Positions 32,775 to 43,856 are shown, counted from the first letter of the stretch. The stretch: 64,000 bases of DNA from Anthoceros angustus (GCA_010909165.1 VJWM01000103.1:620001-684000); one strand, 5' to 3'. Made by a program: numbers and translations. The notes: generated by a model from the letters alone, not told the origin.

Positions 32775-32970
32775 GGACCTCAAGGTCTAGTCTCGACTCT
32801 GGAGTCCGGACTTCCAGGTCCGGTCTTCTCTCGAGTCCGGACCTCGGTCCGTCTTCTTCGAGTCCGGACCTCAGGTGGGTCTCGTCACTAAGTCTGGACC
32901 TCGCGGTCGGACTTTCTTCTGAGCCCGGACCTCGGGGTCCGCCTCTTCAGTCCGGACAAAGTCCGGCTCA
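32775..32970. repeat. Degenerate array of GAGTCCGGACCT-like units
   Basis: About ten spaced copies of GTCCGGAC or one-base variants, each half-palindromic around TCCGGA, separated by CTTC-rich spacers. Scattered extra units occur at 34270-34322 and 35398-35435. Confidence 0.7.
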
Positions 32971-33895
32971 TGACTGGCTTCCCCTCATTGGACTTTTCAA
33001 TGGTTCACCCACTGAGCCCTCCCGTGGGTCCAGGTTCCCCGGAGTTGCTCCCTCCGTAGCCTCCCCAGGACCTTCCTCCCTTCCCTCCGTGGTGGGGTGC
33101 GGAGTGCTTACCTCCGGTGCAGCGACATCCCTTGTATCCTGTTCCTCCTGCTGCTCCCCCTCTCCACTGCTGCTGTCGTCGTCGAACAACGCACCTAAGG
33201 TCCCGGTTGCCATGCTGTCTCCGGGGCCTTCCTCCCTCGCTCCTTCTTCTGACCCAGCTGGGGGTCCGTCCATCTGCTGGGGGTGGCGTAGGACCTCTAG
33301 GGCCTTGAGGAGCTCTGCGTGGTAGTAGGCAAAGTCTGAATCGACTTGTTGAATTGCCTCTTCCACATGGGCCCGGAGCACCCGGTACTCCCTTCGCCAA
33401 AGGTGCTCGGCGGTTAGGCGTCTTGGCCGCCTACTATCTCCTTATTCCGCCTCGGCCGACCATGGCGGTGAATCCGTGAGGCCGTCAAGGAAGCCTCCAT
33501 TACCTCCTGCAGCCTCCGCTGCTGCTCCGCCTGCTCCATCTTTCCTCGTTGCTGCACCTCGGCCAGCTTAACGGCCATAGCGCAACGCTCTCCTTCCGCC
33601 CTCTGCAGCTGGAGCAGCAGCTTCCTCTCCGCGTCCATAGCCCTTGCCCCCCCATTCATCCGGGCCTGGAGCTCCGCCATCTCTCTCTCCAGGCGGTCCG
33701 TCACCTCCGCCCGACTCCTGGCTTCCCCCAGCTCTCTCTCCAATTCGACGACGGCCAACTCCTTGGCCCGTCGTAGGCTTCCCTCCGCCCTGCAGCAAGA
33801 CTGTAGACGCTCGATCTCCTGCTCGAAGTCTTTGATTCTCTCTTTGAGAATCCCGTGTTGCTCAAGCCAGCGTCTTGGAGTTGCGGCTCAGGTGT
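32968..33895 (-). pseudogene. Acidic and coiled-coil reading frames of an apparent mobile element
   Basis: On the minus strand a frame open from about 33895 to a stop at 33414 encodes a continuous heptad-like coiled coil (IKDFEQEIERLQSCC ... LEREMAELQARMN ... KMEQAEQQRRLQEVMEA). A second frame, 33381-32968, begins AHVEEAIQQVDSDFAYYHAE and is then Glu/Gly/Pro-rich and disordered. Coiled-coil plus acidic tail could be a gag-like or transposon accessory protein. No protease, reverse transcriptase or transposase motif is nearby. Part of the coiled-coil coding stretch is repeated, decayed, in the next tandem copy (about 34630-35050), which argues against a functional single-copy gene. Confidence 0.35.
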
Positions 33896-35690
33896 CCTTC
33901 TCCTCCGCTCTTCCTCCCTCCTCGCTTCACTTTGTGCCGGAGATCCCCTATCTCCCGGGTGCTGGCCTCCATTCCCCTCACGGCTGCCCGTGCTTGGGCC
34001 TCCTGTGACCTTCCTCCCTCCGTAGCCTCCCGGACCTTCCTCCCTCCACCGGTTCCATCAGCCGGCTAGTGATCCCGGTCGACCTGCATGACTTCGCCTC
34101 CGCGCCGCCTTCACCAGCCTCACGGCTTGGTGTTGGTCCACCAGCCGCCTCGGCCAGTCGCGGCGTTTTCCGCCTCGGCCCTCCTCCGCCTCATACGCTC
34201 TTCCTCCCTCCGTTTGTAGAGGTCTTCAGCCGTGCTTGGGCCTCCGCCGCCTTCACGCCGCGGTGAAGGACCTCGGTCCGGTCTTCTTCGAGTCCGGACC
34301 TCGGTCCGGACCTCTCGCTCCACCGGCGTTTTCCCTCCTCGATTCGGGCGAGGATTCCGCCTTCTTCGCCTCCTAGGCCGCCTCTACCGCCCTTGAAGTT
34401 CCACCATCCTTGGCCGGTGGCCCCACTTCTTGGGTCTTCTCCGCTATTCATGAGACCCCAAAGCATACCGTCCATGACGGTGGCTAAAACTCCAGCGTTT
34501 CTTCCACGGCCGTGAGGAGATGCCTGTGAAGTCCGTTGTGGGCGCGGCATCTCCCGGTCCGAAGGACCGCCATCCCAGTCCGAGCAGCCCTCTTGGCCGT
34601 CCGGACCTAATCAGACCCTCGGGTCCTGAGGCCGTCAAGGAAGCCTCCATTAAATCCTGCAGCCTCCATTTGGTGCCGCCTGCTCATCTTTCCTCGTTCT
34701 TGCACCCGGCGTTTTCCGCCTCGGCCCTCCTCCGCTCTTCCTCCCTCCGCCTCCTCTGGAGCAGCGGCTTTCTCTCGCGTCCATAGCCCTTGCCCCCATT
34801 CATCCGGATGGAGCTCCGTCATCTCTCTCGAGGCGGTCAGTCACCTCACGCTCCCACTTCCCCGGCTCTCTCTCCAATTCGGCGGCCAACTCCTTGGCCG
34901 TCGTGGCTTCCCGATCATAACAAGGTAGACGCTCGATCTCACCGCCGAAGTCTTTGATTCTCTCTTTGAGAATCCGTGTTGCTCAAGCCAGCGTCTTGGA
35001 GTTGCGGCTCAGGTGTCCTTCTCCTCCGCCTTCTTCGCCTCCGCCTCCTCCGCTTCCCTGCAGTACGGAGATCCCTATCTCCCGGGTGCTGGCCTCCATT
35101 CCCCTCACGGCTTGGTGTTGGTCCACCAGCCGCCTCGGCCCTCCTCCGCCTTCTTCTTCGCCTCCGCCTTCCTCCCTCCGTTGTGTGGTTTGGAGCTCCT
35201 CCGCCTCCTAGGCCGCCTCCGCGCCGCCTTCACCAGCCTCACGGCTTGGTGTTGGTCCACCAGCCGCCTCGGCCAGTCGCGGCGTTTTCCGCGCCTCGGC
35301 CCTCCTCGCCTCATACGCTCTTCCTCCCTCCGTTTGTAGAGGTCTTCAGCCGTGCTTGGGCCTCCATTCCCCTCACGGCCTTGAGGAGATGCCTGTGAAG
35401 GACCTCGGTCCGGTCTTCTTGAGCCGTCCGGACCTCTCGCTCCACCGGCGTTTTCCCTCCTCGATTCGGGCGAGGGATTCCGCCTTCTTCTTCGCCTCCT
35501 AGGCCGCCTCTACCTGCCCTTGAAGTTCCACCATCCTTCGCCGGGTGGCCCCACTTCTTGGGTCTTCTCCGCTATTCCGCACTGAGACCCCAAAGCATAC
35601 CGTGGCTAAAACTCCAGCGTTTCTTCCACGACCGGGGAGATGCCCAGGAAGTCCGTTGTGGGCGCGGGCATCTCCCGATCCGCCTCGGCC
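33481..35690. repeat. Tandem duplication, unit about 1.12-1.15 kb, with many indels
   Basis: Copy 1 about 33481-34620, copy 2 about 34631-35690. Landmarks recur in order: GCCGTCAAGGAAGCCTCCAT (33481, 34631), GCTCAAGCCAGCGTCTTGG (about 33860, 34980), GGCTTGGTGTTGGTCCACC (about 34127, 35250), and CCCCAAAGCATACCG (about 34455, 35590). Copies differ by many deletions of 1-20 bases and by internal re-use of short blocks. Confidence 0.8.
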
Positions 35691-36133
35691 CTCCTCGATT
35701 CGGGCGAGTCGGGGCCCGGGACCTCTGTCCGGGACCCTCAGTCCTGAGTCTTGTCCGAGCCTCGCCTTCCTTAGCCCTCTTGGCCGCTAACTCCTTCTCA
35801 GCCCTTCTCCTCCACAGGACTCGGAGGTGGAGAAGGAGTCAGCCAGCCCTCTTGCCTCTCGCCGGCAGTGACGGTCACCAGTAATCGCTGAGGTGCATGG
35901 CCTACTCCCGACTTACGCTTCCGCTTACTCTGGCCTTACGCCGCCGCGTACTCTAAACTTACGCCACCGAACTGTACTCGGGGCGTGAATACCTGCCTAT
36001 AACGGCCACTGGCAACCCTGCGGTCCTAGTCTACTGCATGCCCGTCTACCACTCAGCACCGTCCACGTGGCTTCGTCTGTCTAAATCACGCTCCAACTTC
36101 TAAGTTACTTTACTTAGCGTACTTATCTCGTTC

Positions 36134-36285
36134 CGCCCCGGACTGTGGTCCGGACTTATCCCGATACTCCGTTGTGTGGTTTGGAGCTCCTCCGGAGTGT
36201 GCTCCGGAGTCCTTCCACCTGCTCCGGAGTCCTTACTCCGGAGTGCAGTCCGGAGTGCATACCGGAGTAGTCCGGACTTATTTCT
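36134..36285. repeat. Degenerate CTCCGGAGT/GTCCGGACT palindrome cluster
   Basis: About nine copies of the palindromic core TCCGGA in 150 bases, mostly in the contexts CTCCGGAGT and AGTCCGGACT. Related to the array at 32775-32970. The block GTTGTGTGGTTTGGAGCTCC here also occurs at about 35178 inside the 1.1-kb repeat. Confidence 0.75.
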
Positions 36286-37170
36286 TCCTTTCCGCCTTAT
36301 TTTGCACTCCGTACCTACGAAAAAAAACAAAACCTAACTCATTTCCTACTCCTGAGGAGAGTCCGTGGTTCACACCATTGTCACTAAAATCAAATGTACC
36401 TACCGTTTGCTCCCGTCTGCAATCCCAAAACACTCGAACAAGCCTTGCTGGCTCGCATTTCTTTATGATAAGACTATTGAAGTGGACATGTTCGCCTCCT
36501 TTGGCAATGAATCAAACTCCTATGGCTTAGTTGCGCACAATAAGTGGCCTTCAGGCTCTCCTTCCAACATATCTAGAGTTGCCAAAATATCCCAACCAAC
36601 CCTGGCTCTTTGATTTGGCAATGCATTTTTGTAGCCCATAAGCGACAGCTTGTATAGTGGCATCCATAAAATGCCATCATTTGCTGGTTCCTCCTCTTGC
36701 ACCCACATCCAATCCTTCTCCACAACGACCATAAGATTAAGCTACGCACCAATACGTTTGATGTGAATTGTTTCCTCATAACTGTAAGGAGATTGAATGG
36801 GGGCAGGCACAAGTTTCTTCTGTGTCTTCGCAACCTGCTCACCTCTTCCATCTCCTTTCGTCGTGCTTGTCTTCCCATAGGTGTGGCTCAAAGAACGCGC
36901 TTGCCTGCCTCCACTTGATGGCCTGCCTGTTTGCAGCTGGGGCGTCAGCATCTTATTCATTGTTGGCGATCCACGTAGTTGGGGTGCACCGAGCTCCTCC
37001 ACAGCTTCGGACCCGCTTGCCTTCCCTTTGCCCTTTGTATTCTTGCGCGGCCGTTTTCCGCCTCGGCCAGTCGCGGCGTTTTCCGCCTCCGCCTCTCTTG
37101 CTCCGCCTTCCCATCGCCATGACGTCCTCTGCCACAGATCACAATTGCGAGCTCAGAATCCTCACATGTG
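36286..37170. other. Repeat-zone sequence with decayed minus-strand frames
   Basis: Minus-strand frames at 36878-36573 and 36732-36520 overlap in different phases and look like one frameshifted protein (for example EEPANDGILWMPLYKLSLMG). No domain recognised. Around 37050-37095 a stray copy of the 1.1-kb repeat block (GGCCAGTCGCGGCGTTTTCC) appears. Confidence 0.35.
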
Positions 37171-38640
37171 AAGCGAAGAGAGCAGCGCGTGGCGGGCAAT
37201 CAGCAAACCTCGTCTCTGTCACCAACCAAACAAGGGTAGATCGATAAACTGAAATTCAGTGGCAAATGTGGGGAGTAAGAAGGACCTCCTCAGCACGCTC
37301 CAAGCAGCCGCTGTATCACAGAAAGAAGGAAATCCAGTTCGCGAATGGTGTAGGTTGGTACAACCCAGGCACAACACACCGCGTGCATTAATTAGGGTTA
37401 GCCATGAAATGCTTAGTATTATAGCTTAAAAGCGATTTAATCGGGACATAGCCTCGTTCGAGTTAAAGCTATTCATACCTGAATACATATCAAATTAGAT
37501 TTTGCGGCTAGGAGGGGCCGCTTCATTGAATAGGCCAACGCAAGATGTAGGAAACAAGGAATATGTAATTAGCCGGTCCCGGCATTCAGGCCGGTGACCG
37601 GTGAATGGGATTCAATGTGCTTAGGGTGAAAAGTGGTGTTCAGGCACCACACACCACCGCATGCAGTTCGAGACATGCTTGAACACCCTGCAGTCCGCGA
37701 GTTCAAAGTCGTTTCCTTCGCACGTGATGTTGCTCGGCACGCACACAACCTCCGACGATGAAGTGAGAGCCTCTGATTTTGCATAGTATGAGTTGTCCAT
37801 GGTCGCTGTATCTCACATCGCTCGTGAATCTTGCTATGTGCAGGCGCTCCAGGATGAAGCCCAAGACCAATCCTAGTTTGAAGAGTACGGCGTGAAGGGC
37901 AAATAAGCGAAGAGAGGCGTGGCGGGCAATCGCAAACCTCGTCTGTCACCAACCAAACAAGGGTAGATCGATAAAATTCTGGCAAATGTGGAGTAAGAAG
38001 GACCTCCTCAAGACGCTCCAAGCACATTTATCACGAGAAGAAAATCGATTCGCGAATGGTGTAGGTTGGTACAACCCAGGCACAACATGCACACCCTGGC
38101 ATTAACCCAATTAGGGTTAGCCATGAGTAACCGTATTATAGCTTAAAAACGATTTAATCAGGACATAGCCTCGTTCCAGGAGTTAAAGCTATTCATACCT
38201 GAATACATATCAAATTAGATTTTGCGGCTAGGAGGGGCCGCTTCATTGAATAGGCCAACGCAAGATGTAGGAAACAAGGAATATGTAATTAGCCGGCGGT
38301 CCCAGCATTCAAGGCCAGCTGACCCGGTGAATGGGATTCAATGTGCTTAGGGTGAAAAGTGGTGTTCAGGCACCACACACCACCGCATGCAGTTCGAGAC
38401 ATGCGCAGCAGAACACCGCCTGCAGTCCGCGAGTTCAAAGTCGTTTCCTTCGCACGTGATGTTGCTCGGCACGCACACAACCTCCGACGATGAAGTGAGA
38501 GCCTCTGATTTTGCATAGTATGAGTTGTCCATGGTCGCTGTATCTCACATCGCTCGTGAATCTTGCTATGTGCAGGCGCTCCAGGATGAAGCCCAAGACC
38601 AATCCTAGTTTCGAAGAGTACGACGTGAAGGGCAAATAAG
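37171..38640. repeat. Tandem duplication, unit about 730 bp, two copies plus a decayed third
   Basis: Copy 1 about 37171-37905, copy 2 about 37906-38640. GGCGGGCAAT is at 37191 and 37921. The two copies match along their length except for many 1-20 base indels. A shorter, diverged piece related to the unit end recurs at about 38640-38790 (AAGCAGAAGAAG followed by GAACACC, twice about 108 bases apart). Confidence 0.85.
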
Positions 38641-38789
38641 CAGAAGAAGAGATATCTTGAACACCATACCCGGACAAGGTCATGTTGGATTAGATGTAGT
38701 TCAGGACCATTTTAAGTTTCGGAGAATCCGCCGCGAAGGGGAGATAAGCAGAAGAAGGGAAATGCTGAACACCGTTCCCGTCCTAGCGG

Positions 38790-39189
38790 AGAACCGGACA
38801 CATTTTCTTTCAACTTCGCCAGGAGGTCGTCGATCAGGTATCGGTAAGTGAAGTGCGAGATTATAGTGCACACCATGAATTGATAGGTTGGCATTGGTCT
38901 ACATAGAAGGAATGCCTGAGAATGTGCAGACAAAATGACTGATGGGAGTACTGAGCGACGCCGGCTGGTGCCGTCACCAACTCTTTCACGATCGGTTCCT
39001 CAAACACCACGGAATTTGAATTTGTACGGTTGTGGAGGTACTTTCGCTGACAGCCAACCGGGCGCGCACTAATCCTGTGTCGTGTAGTATGGGGTTCAGT
39101 CCCAAGGGAATGATCCGTATCGTTTGCTTAATATCTCCCTACTCCGGATTCCTAACTTATCCTCCTCCTACTCCGAGTGAAAACCCTTC
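38790..39189. other. Repeat-zone sequence; holds dispersed repeat copy 2
   Basis: 39040-39113 is the partner of the repeat at 31473-31547. No coding evidence. Confidence 0.5.
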
Positions 39190-39192
39190 CGG

Positions 39193-39312
39193 TGGCCACT
39201 TGCGGGGGAAGGGGTAAGGGGTAAGGGGTAAGGGGGCAGGGGAAGGGGAAGGGGAAGGGGGAACGGGGAAGGGGAAGGGGGCAGGGGAAGGGGAAGAGGG
39301 GAAGGGGGGGAA
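39193..39312. repeat. G-rich minisatellite (GGGGTAA / GGGGAAG), G4-capable
   Basis: A 120-base purine-rich run on the plus strand made of GGGGTAA units followed by GGGGAAG/GGGGCAG units, with more than a dozen G4 tracts. Expected to form G-quadruplexes or triplex DNA. Confidence 0.85.
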
Positions 39313-40239
39313 GAATGGTTCATGGCCTCGCCCTATCCGAGATGCTACTAGGGTGAGCGTAATACACGCCACAGAGACCGAGGCGACACTTAAGGTATCG
39401 ATCTACTCTTCCAACAAACCGGACCGAGATGCGTCGTACCACCCTTATCATGTCGGATTCTGACCCGAGCCAACCGTACCACCACCGTGACGCCTACGTA
39501 AACGCATAAAGTTTGGGCCCCTGGTTCAAGATGGTTTGATTTGGAACGGGTCCGAGTTTTTCTGGTTAGAAAAGGTTTGGAGGATACATGCCGGAACTTT
39601 TTTGTTCCTCTTGAAGCTGGAAATGTGGGATACTATTAGGAAGGCATAACGGATACATGGGGAAAAAGAAACGGGTCAAAATGACCTTGTGGTGAAGAGA
39701 GTAGGTAGCCTAGGTGGACGATAGGAAGGCTGCAGCCTACCGCCATAGGCTGCCTACCGATGATGGTAGGCAGGAGAAGACCAAAGGACATGGGCAACCT
39801 ACCGTGGTAGGATGGTGACTCGCCACCGTAGGCTAAGGTCGACTCGAATAGGAAGTAAGGAATTAGGGCAGGATATGAAGGAGTTGGCCACGAAATGGGC
39901 CAAGGAGGTGGATGGACCCGCACTAGATGGTCGGGACCTAAGGGTCCTAATCGGTCCGAGTACGACCCGGACTGCTTTCGCCACGATCCGGCAATCCTTA
40001 GCAGGCGGGGATGCCTGCGCCCGGCGGTTGTGGGAGCTTCGCCAACCGCGGCGGTGCAGGAGACCCGGCGGGTCCTAGCGGTCGTCGTGGATGGCATGAT
40101 TTGGGGCTCAGCATCAGCAGGCCGGGCCTTGAGTGGAAGCCACCCGGAGGCGTCTTCAAAAATATGCACTCCACTTGCAAATGGACACTCCAAAAGCCTG
40201 AAGCATACCCTCACCGGTTGCTCGCCGAAGATGAGCCAA
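39313..40239. other. Repeat-zone sequence without recognised feature
   Basis: Contains CTACCG/GGTAGG words in both orientations near 39715-39830 (several copies of CTACCGNNNTAGG type, forming short inverted repeats). A long minus-strand frame here has no domain and odd composition. Confidence 0.35.
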
Positions 40240-40420
40240 CATTCTGAGGGTTTCCTACTCTTCTTCCGAATGCACGCCATCATCTTCGCTGGGCACAACA
40301 TCATCATCGTCATCTTCACTGTTCTCAACGGCACTTTGACTCGCTGATTAAATAAAGCCTTGCAATTCAATCAACTTATCCTTGATTGCCTTTTTATCCA
40401 CAACATACAAATGTTTCCGC
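40240..40420 (-). pseudogene. Decayed C-terminus of a transposon protein, copy A
   Basis: Minus-strand translation gives KHLYVVDKKAIKDKLIELQG, then after an in-frame TAA an acidic tail (VENSEDDDDDVVPSEDDG ... EEE) and a stop. The same order (KHVYAVDKK, AIRDKL, GFIQSK, acidic tail) is found at 43005-43165. The family is not recognised. The stop and the partner copy indicate a decayed repeat family. Confidence 0.4.
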
Positions 40421-40673
40421 AGTCAAGTTGAACTCATAATAGAAGATGACCGTTTGGTGAACAAAAACCTCTACTCACACGACAATCTATTTCTACGATA
40501 GTCCCAAAGTAATGCTATGCTTCACGTTTTGGCGGGTACCTGAACATGCTCATATGTTCTTCGAGAACGAAGCTGCACATAGTACAGTTCGAATGAATAT
40601 ATGAAAATAGGGTTGGAAAATACGTTCAACCATGGCATGAGAGGAGTTTCAATATACGCATCCATAAAGAGAA

Positions 40674-40795
40674 CGCTGGTCGACCAGCGCCCTTCCCCAA
40701 CAAGCCTTGCCCATGGGTGCCGGCAGACCGGCGCCCTCCCCATGTACCCCCTCCCCATGGGCGCCGGCCAGCCGGCGCCCTCCCCATGCATGTTC
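40674..40795. repeat. GC-rich palindrome block (CGCTGGTCGACCAGCG; CCATGGGCGCCGGC units)
   Basis: Begins with a perfect 16-bp palindrome at 40674-40689, then repeated CCCATGGG and GCCGGC..GCCGGCGCC units separated by CCTCCCCATG. Related to the array at 43857-44060. Confidence 0.75.
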
Positions 40796-40849
40796 TCCTC
40801 ATGGGCTGCCATTAATAAAATAAATAATTAGTGCTTCCAATACTATTCA

Positions 40850-40920
40850 ATTTGGGATAGTTACTCACGTGGTTTGGACATTTGGAAATAAATAAGTCAT
40901 GGGTTCGAATCCCCAAGAAT
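40850..40920 (+). repeat. tRNA-like (SINE-like) sequence with A- and B-box-like elements
   Basis: TTACTCACGTGGT at 40861-40873 resembles a pol III A box. GGGTTCGAATCCCC at 40901-40914 matches the B box/T-arm consensus. The spacing is right for a tRNA-derived promoter. No full cloverleaf can be drawn, so this is not called as a tRNA gene. Confidence 0.4.
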
Positions 40921-41904
40921 TTTAGAAAACTTTGTTGATTTTATGGGCGCATGGGCACGGGCATTTAAGGGCGCTAGTATGCCCGTCTATTGAGGCTGAC
41001 TTGAGGTGTGCATGATATATTCCACAACAGATCCATGGGTATGAGGTTTTGCCAGATGCTAACGAAGAATTGACATTTGAGGCCTACCGCAGAGGACTTC
41101 CGCAATTATGGGCAAAGGAGGTGTGTATCAACGAGACGGACTCTCTAAAATCGCAGGTGGTTTCTTTGAACGCTCGTCGGCTGAAGACCAAAACTGTGGG
41201 GGACTGAACAAAGACTCAAAGGCTTTGGGCGAGAACAATAGCTTCGATGAACGACAACTGGAGCGGATTCAAAATTTGGCCATTGTGATGGATTCGGAGT
41301 CCACTCTAGCACCCGATGAGTCACAAGTTAGCCCTAGAGAGTAGGTTTACGGTTTTGTAGGCACTTAGAGTGCTTCTTCTTTGTGTTCGTGATAACTTTT
41401 GGACCCGTTGCAGTGAGGCAATTGATGATTTCATTTTCCCCTCTTCCTCAAAAACGAAGGGAAAGTGTCGGCCGCCCGACGCCTTTGCTTGGATTTGTTG
41501 TCTTTCTGTATTCGAAATGGGTTTTTACGTTAACTACTTCTTGGGAAAGGGTCGACCTTTCTTCAAAACGAGGTAAAACGCATATTTCGGGACTGTGTGG
41601 GATGTGTTAAGAGGGTTTAGATGTCAAAAAAGGGGGTTCGGATATTCACCCCCTTGGAAAGATACCGTGTTTTGCGTAGTTCCCATGTTTGATCGAAGAG
41701 GGAAGAAGGAGAAGGCAGTTGTCGCACGAGGTAAGCACTGGAATTCATATAAGCACTTCCTCGACAAACAACCAAGCAAAACAAATCTAATATGCAGATA
41801 TAGGTGCAAACCAATAACAACAAGAGGGAGTAGCTCGCACATCGTGGCACAAACACATTCTCCCCACGAGAAGAACACGCAAATTCCTCACACATTGCTC
41901 TCGG
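40921..41904. other. Repeat-zone sequence without recognised gene
   Basis: A short frame at 41108-41344 (acidic, hydrophilic) has no family match. At 41632-41655 a GGGGGT...ACCCCC inverted pair flanks TCGGATATTC; a similar GGGGGTTACTATATTCCCCC lies at 44888-44910. Confidence 0.35.
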
Positions 41905-42480
41905 AGTCATAGCTTTGGCCTCCTCACAACACCCTTGCATTGCATGCTCTGAGTCATAGCTTTGGCCTCCTCACAACACCTCAGATTGCCCAGAGAGGAC
42001 AAGCTATGATCCGAGCTTGTCCTCAATGGAAGGGTCTACATATATCTTGGCATTAGCATATTCCTTAGATATCCTATTGGCATATGCCGGAAATATCCTA
42101 AGAATACACTATAATATGCAAGGAATATGCTAAAGCATATTACTTGAGCTTATCCACTTAGCTATTGTATCCTAAGAATATAGTATAATATGCATATTAC
42201 TTGAGCTTATCCACTTAGCTATTGCTAACCAGGTTTGATTAATATTAATCAATGCTTAATTAACATAAGCACCTTGGATTAATTAACACTAATTACTTAC
42301 TTAAAGATAAGTAATTAGATTAATTCATGCTAATCAAACACTAAACCCAAGTGCAGATATTAGTATCACACGGCATGACACAGTCACCATGTGGAATGAT
42401 CTGAGAGGTGCTGGCTATTCTATAAAAGAGTCCTCCTCATGACCTCCTCAGTGTGATGAGGAGGTCATGCAGGCAATCTT
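41905..42480 (+). mobile_element. LTR-like fragment with TATA box, hairpin and internal duplications
   Basis: Contains a 47-base tandem duplication (CATAGCTTTGGCCTCCTCAC at about 41910 and 41957) and a duplicated block ending ACTTGAGCTTATCCACTTAG (about 42143 and 42198). A TATAAAAG lies at 42421-42428, followed by a perfect 13-bp-arm hairpin 42438-42450/42457-42469 (CATGACCTCCTCA). A TATA box followed closely by a short leader hairpin resembles the U3/R part of a plant LTR. No element borders, primer site or polyprotein were found. Confidence 0.35.
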
Positions 42481-43004
42481 GAATAAGAGTGTGGAGGATG
42501 ATGGCTTTGGCGTCGGCATGAGGAGGAGTAGACAGCGATCCTGAGTTTTTGGTGTTGGACACACCTCAATTTACCTTGTTTGAAATTGCTAAGTTGGTTG
42601 TTGATAAGAACATCATAATTTTTGAAGGGGGTGAATAATCTCGAAGGGGGTTTTCCGTAAATAATCTCTGAAGGGGGTTTTTGATGGGCCCTAAAATAGC
42701 GTTTTTAAGGCATTCCAGAAAACATCTCCGAAAAAAGGGTGTCACCCACTAAAGTTCCTACTTTCCATCCAGCAATGTTCCTGTCGAATGGTGGTTGCAA
42801 ACTCGAACCTATGGGATTAATACAAAGTAGGAACGGTAAGGAAGGTCGTTCCTGCCGGGAAGGGACGATCAGAATTCGCTTTTGGGAGGAAAATGTGGTT
42901 TAGTAAGGACACAACAAAAGCCACAGACGGTATTTCCAAAACACATAACATTTGGAACAGACGTTCAACATTCACTGGGACCCCGGACAAACCGTGATTT
43001 CAGT
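42481..43004. other. Repeat-zone sequence with GAAGGGGGT repeats
   Basis: GAAGGGGGT occurs three times at about 42623-42680 with TAAATAATCTC spacers. No coding evidence. Confidence 0.4.
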
Positions 43005-43170
43005 TTCACTCATCACCAGAGTTCAATCCTTCGTCATCACTTGGTCCGACTTCTCCATTGTCATCACTATCTTGACACTTTGACTGTATGAAACCGCGCA
43101 ACTCATGAGCTTATCCCTTATCGCTTTTTGTCCACCGCATACACATGTTTAGTCGTTCAACACAAACCCA
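43005..43170 (-). pseudogene. Decayed C-terminus of a transposon protein, copy B
   Basis: Minus-strand translation in two phases gives KHVYAVDKK, then IRDKL, then GFIQSKCQDSDDNGEVGPSD and a stop. It matches copy A at 40240-40420 in order and spacing but has frameshifts. Confidence 0.4.
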
Positions 43171-43850
43171 TAATCTGGGATGGTTTATTTCATTCACAAA
43201 CACCTCAAGTATGTTTTTTGGGTAATGGACCTTATTCCCTTTTTTCCTCAGCATCAGACCAGATGGGTTGGCACTCTGACGGACTATGTATTCCTACACA
43301 TATCTCCCTTTCTACGCATCTGTGTGCTCGGTCCGATACCAGTGGATAAGAAAGTGAGGTCGTGGTGCATCTAGCTTTGCGTCAATGACTCTGCCCAATC
43401 CAGAATGGCCTGTTATGTGTGTCCGTAGTGCACAACACTGCCGGAAACATCCCCTTCAAGATTTCCATTATGTCCCCATTCATCCTCGCCATTCCCATTG
43501 TTGCCTTCCGGCATTTTGATATGCCCCCAAGTACATATCACGCTGTGGGAGGTCCCTCAATAATGCCTCATCTAGCAAAGCTTCATCCGGCACTTGAAGT
43601 GGTCAGTATGATCCATACGCGTGAAAACCACTTCCAAGGACGCCGTAGCACTAGCCCAATGTTATTCTCCACAATGATAGCAATCTCCTTCGGTCCACCC
43701 AAAAGGCTTCCCACCACTTGTACTCTTCAGGTCACCTATGGGCGCAAATCTTTTAACCCTTCCACAAATGGGCCACACCTTCCATCGGTGATAGGATACC
43801 GTTCCTTCTTTCCCCCTAGCTTCACCCGCATGCACGTAGGATGGTGCTAA
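43171..43850 (-). pseudogene. Upstream remains of the copy B transposon frame
   Basis: Minus-strand frames contain readable but broken segments (for example GGKPFGWTEGD and IVENNIGLVLRRPWKWFSRV in different phases). They probably belong to the same protein as 43005-43170. Family not recognised. Confidence 0.3.
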
Positions 43851-43856
43851 GGGAGG

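Noticed and set aside
37171-38640. Possible CRISPR-like or satellite array
   Set aside because: Only two long copies without spacer structure. A plain tandem duplication in a plant genome explains it.
39636-40370. A 244-codon minus-strand frame in the repeat zone
   Set aside because: No domain. It runs through the decayed transposon C-terminus in the wrong phase, where the acidic tail is in another frame.
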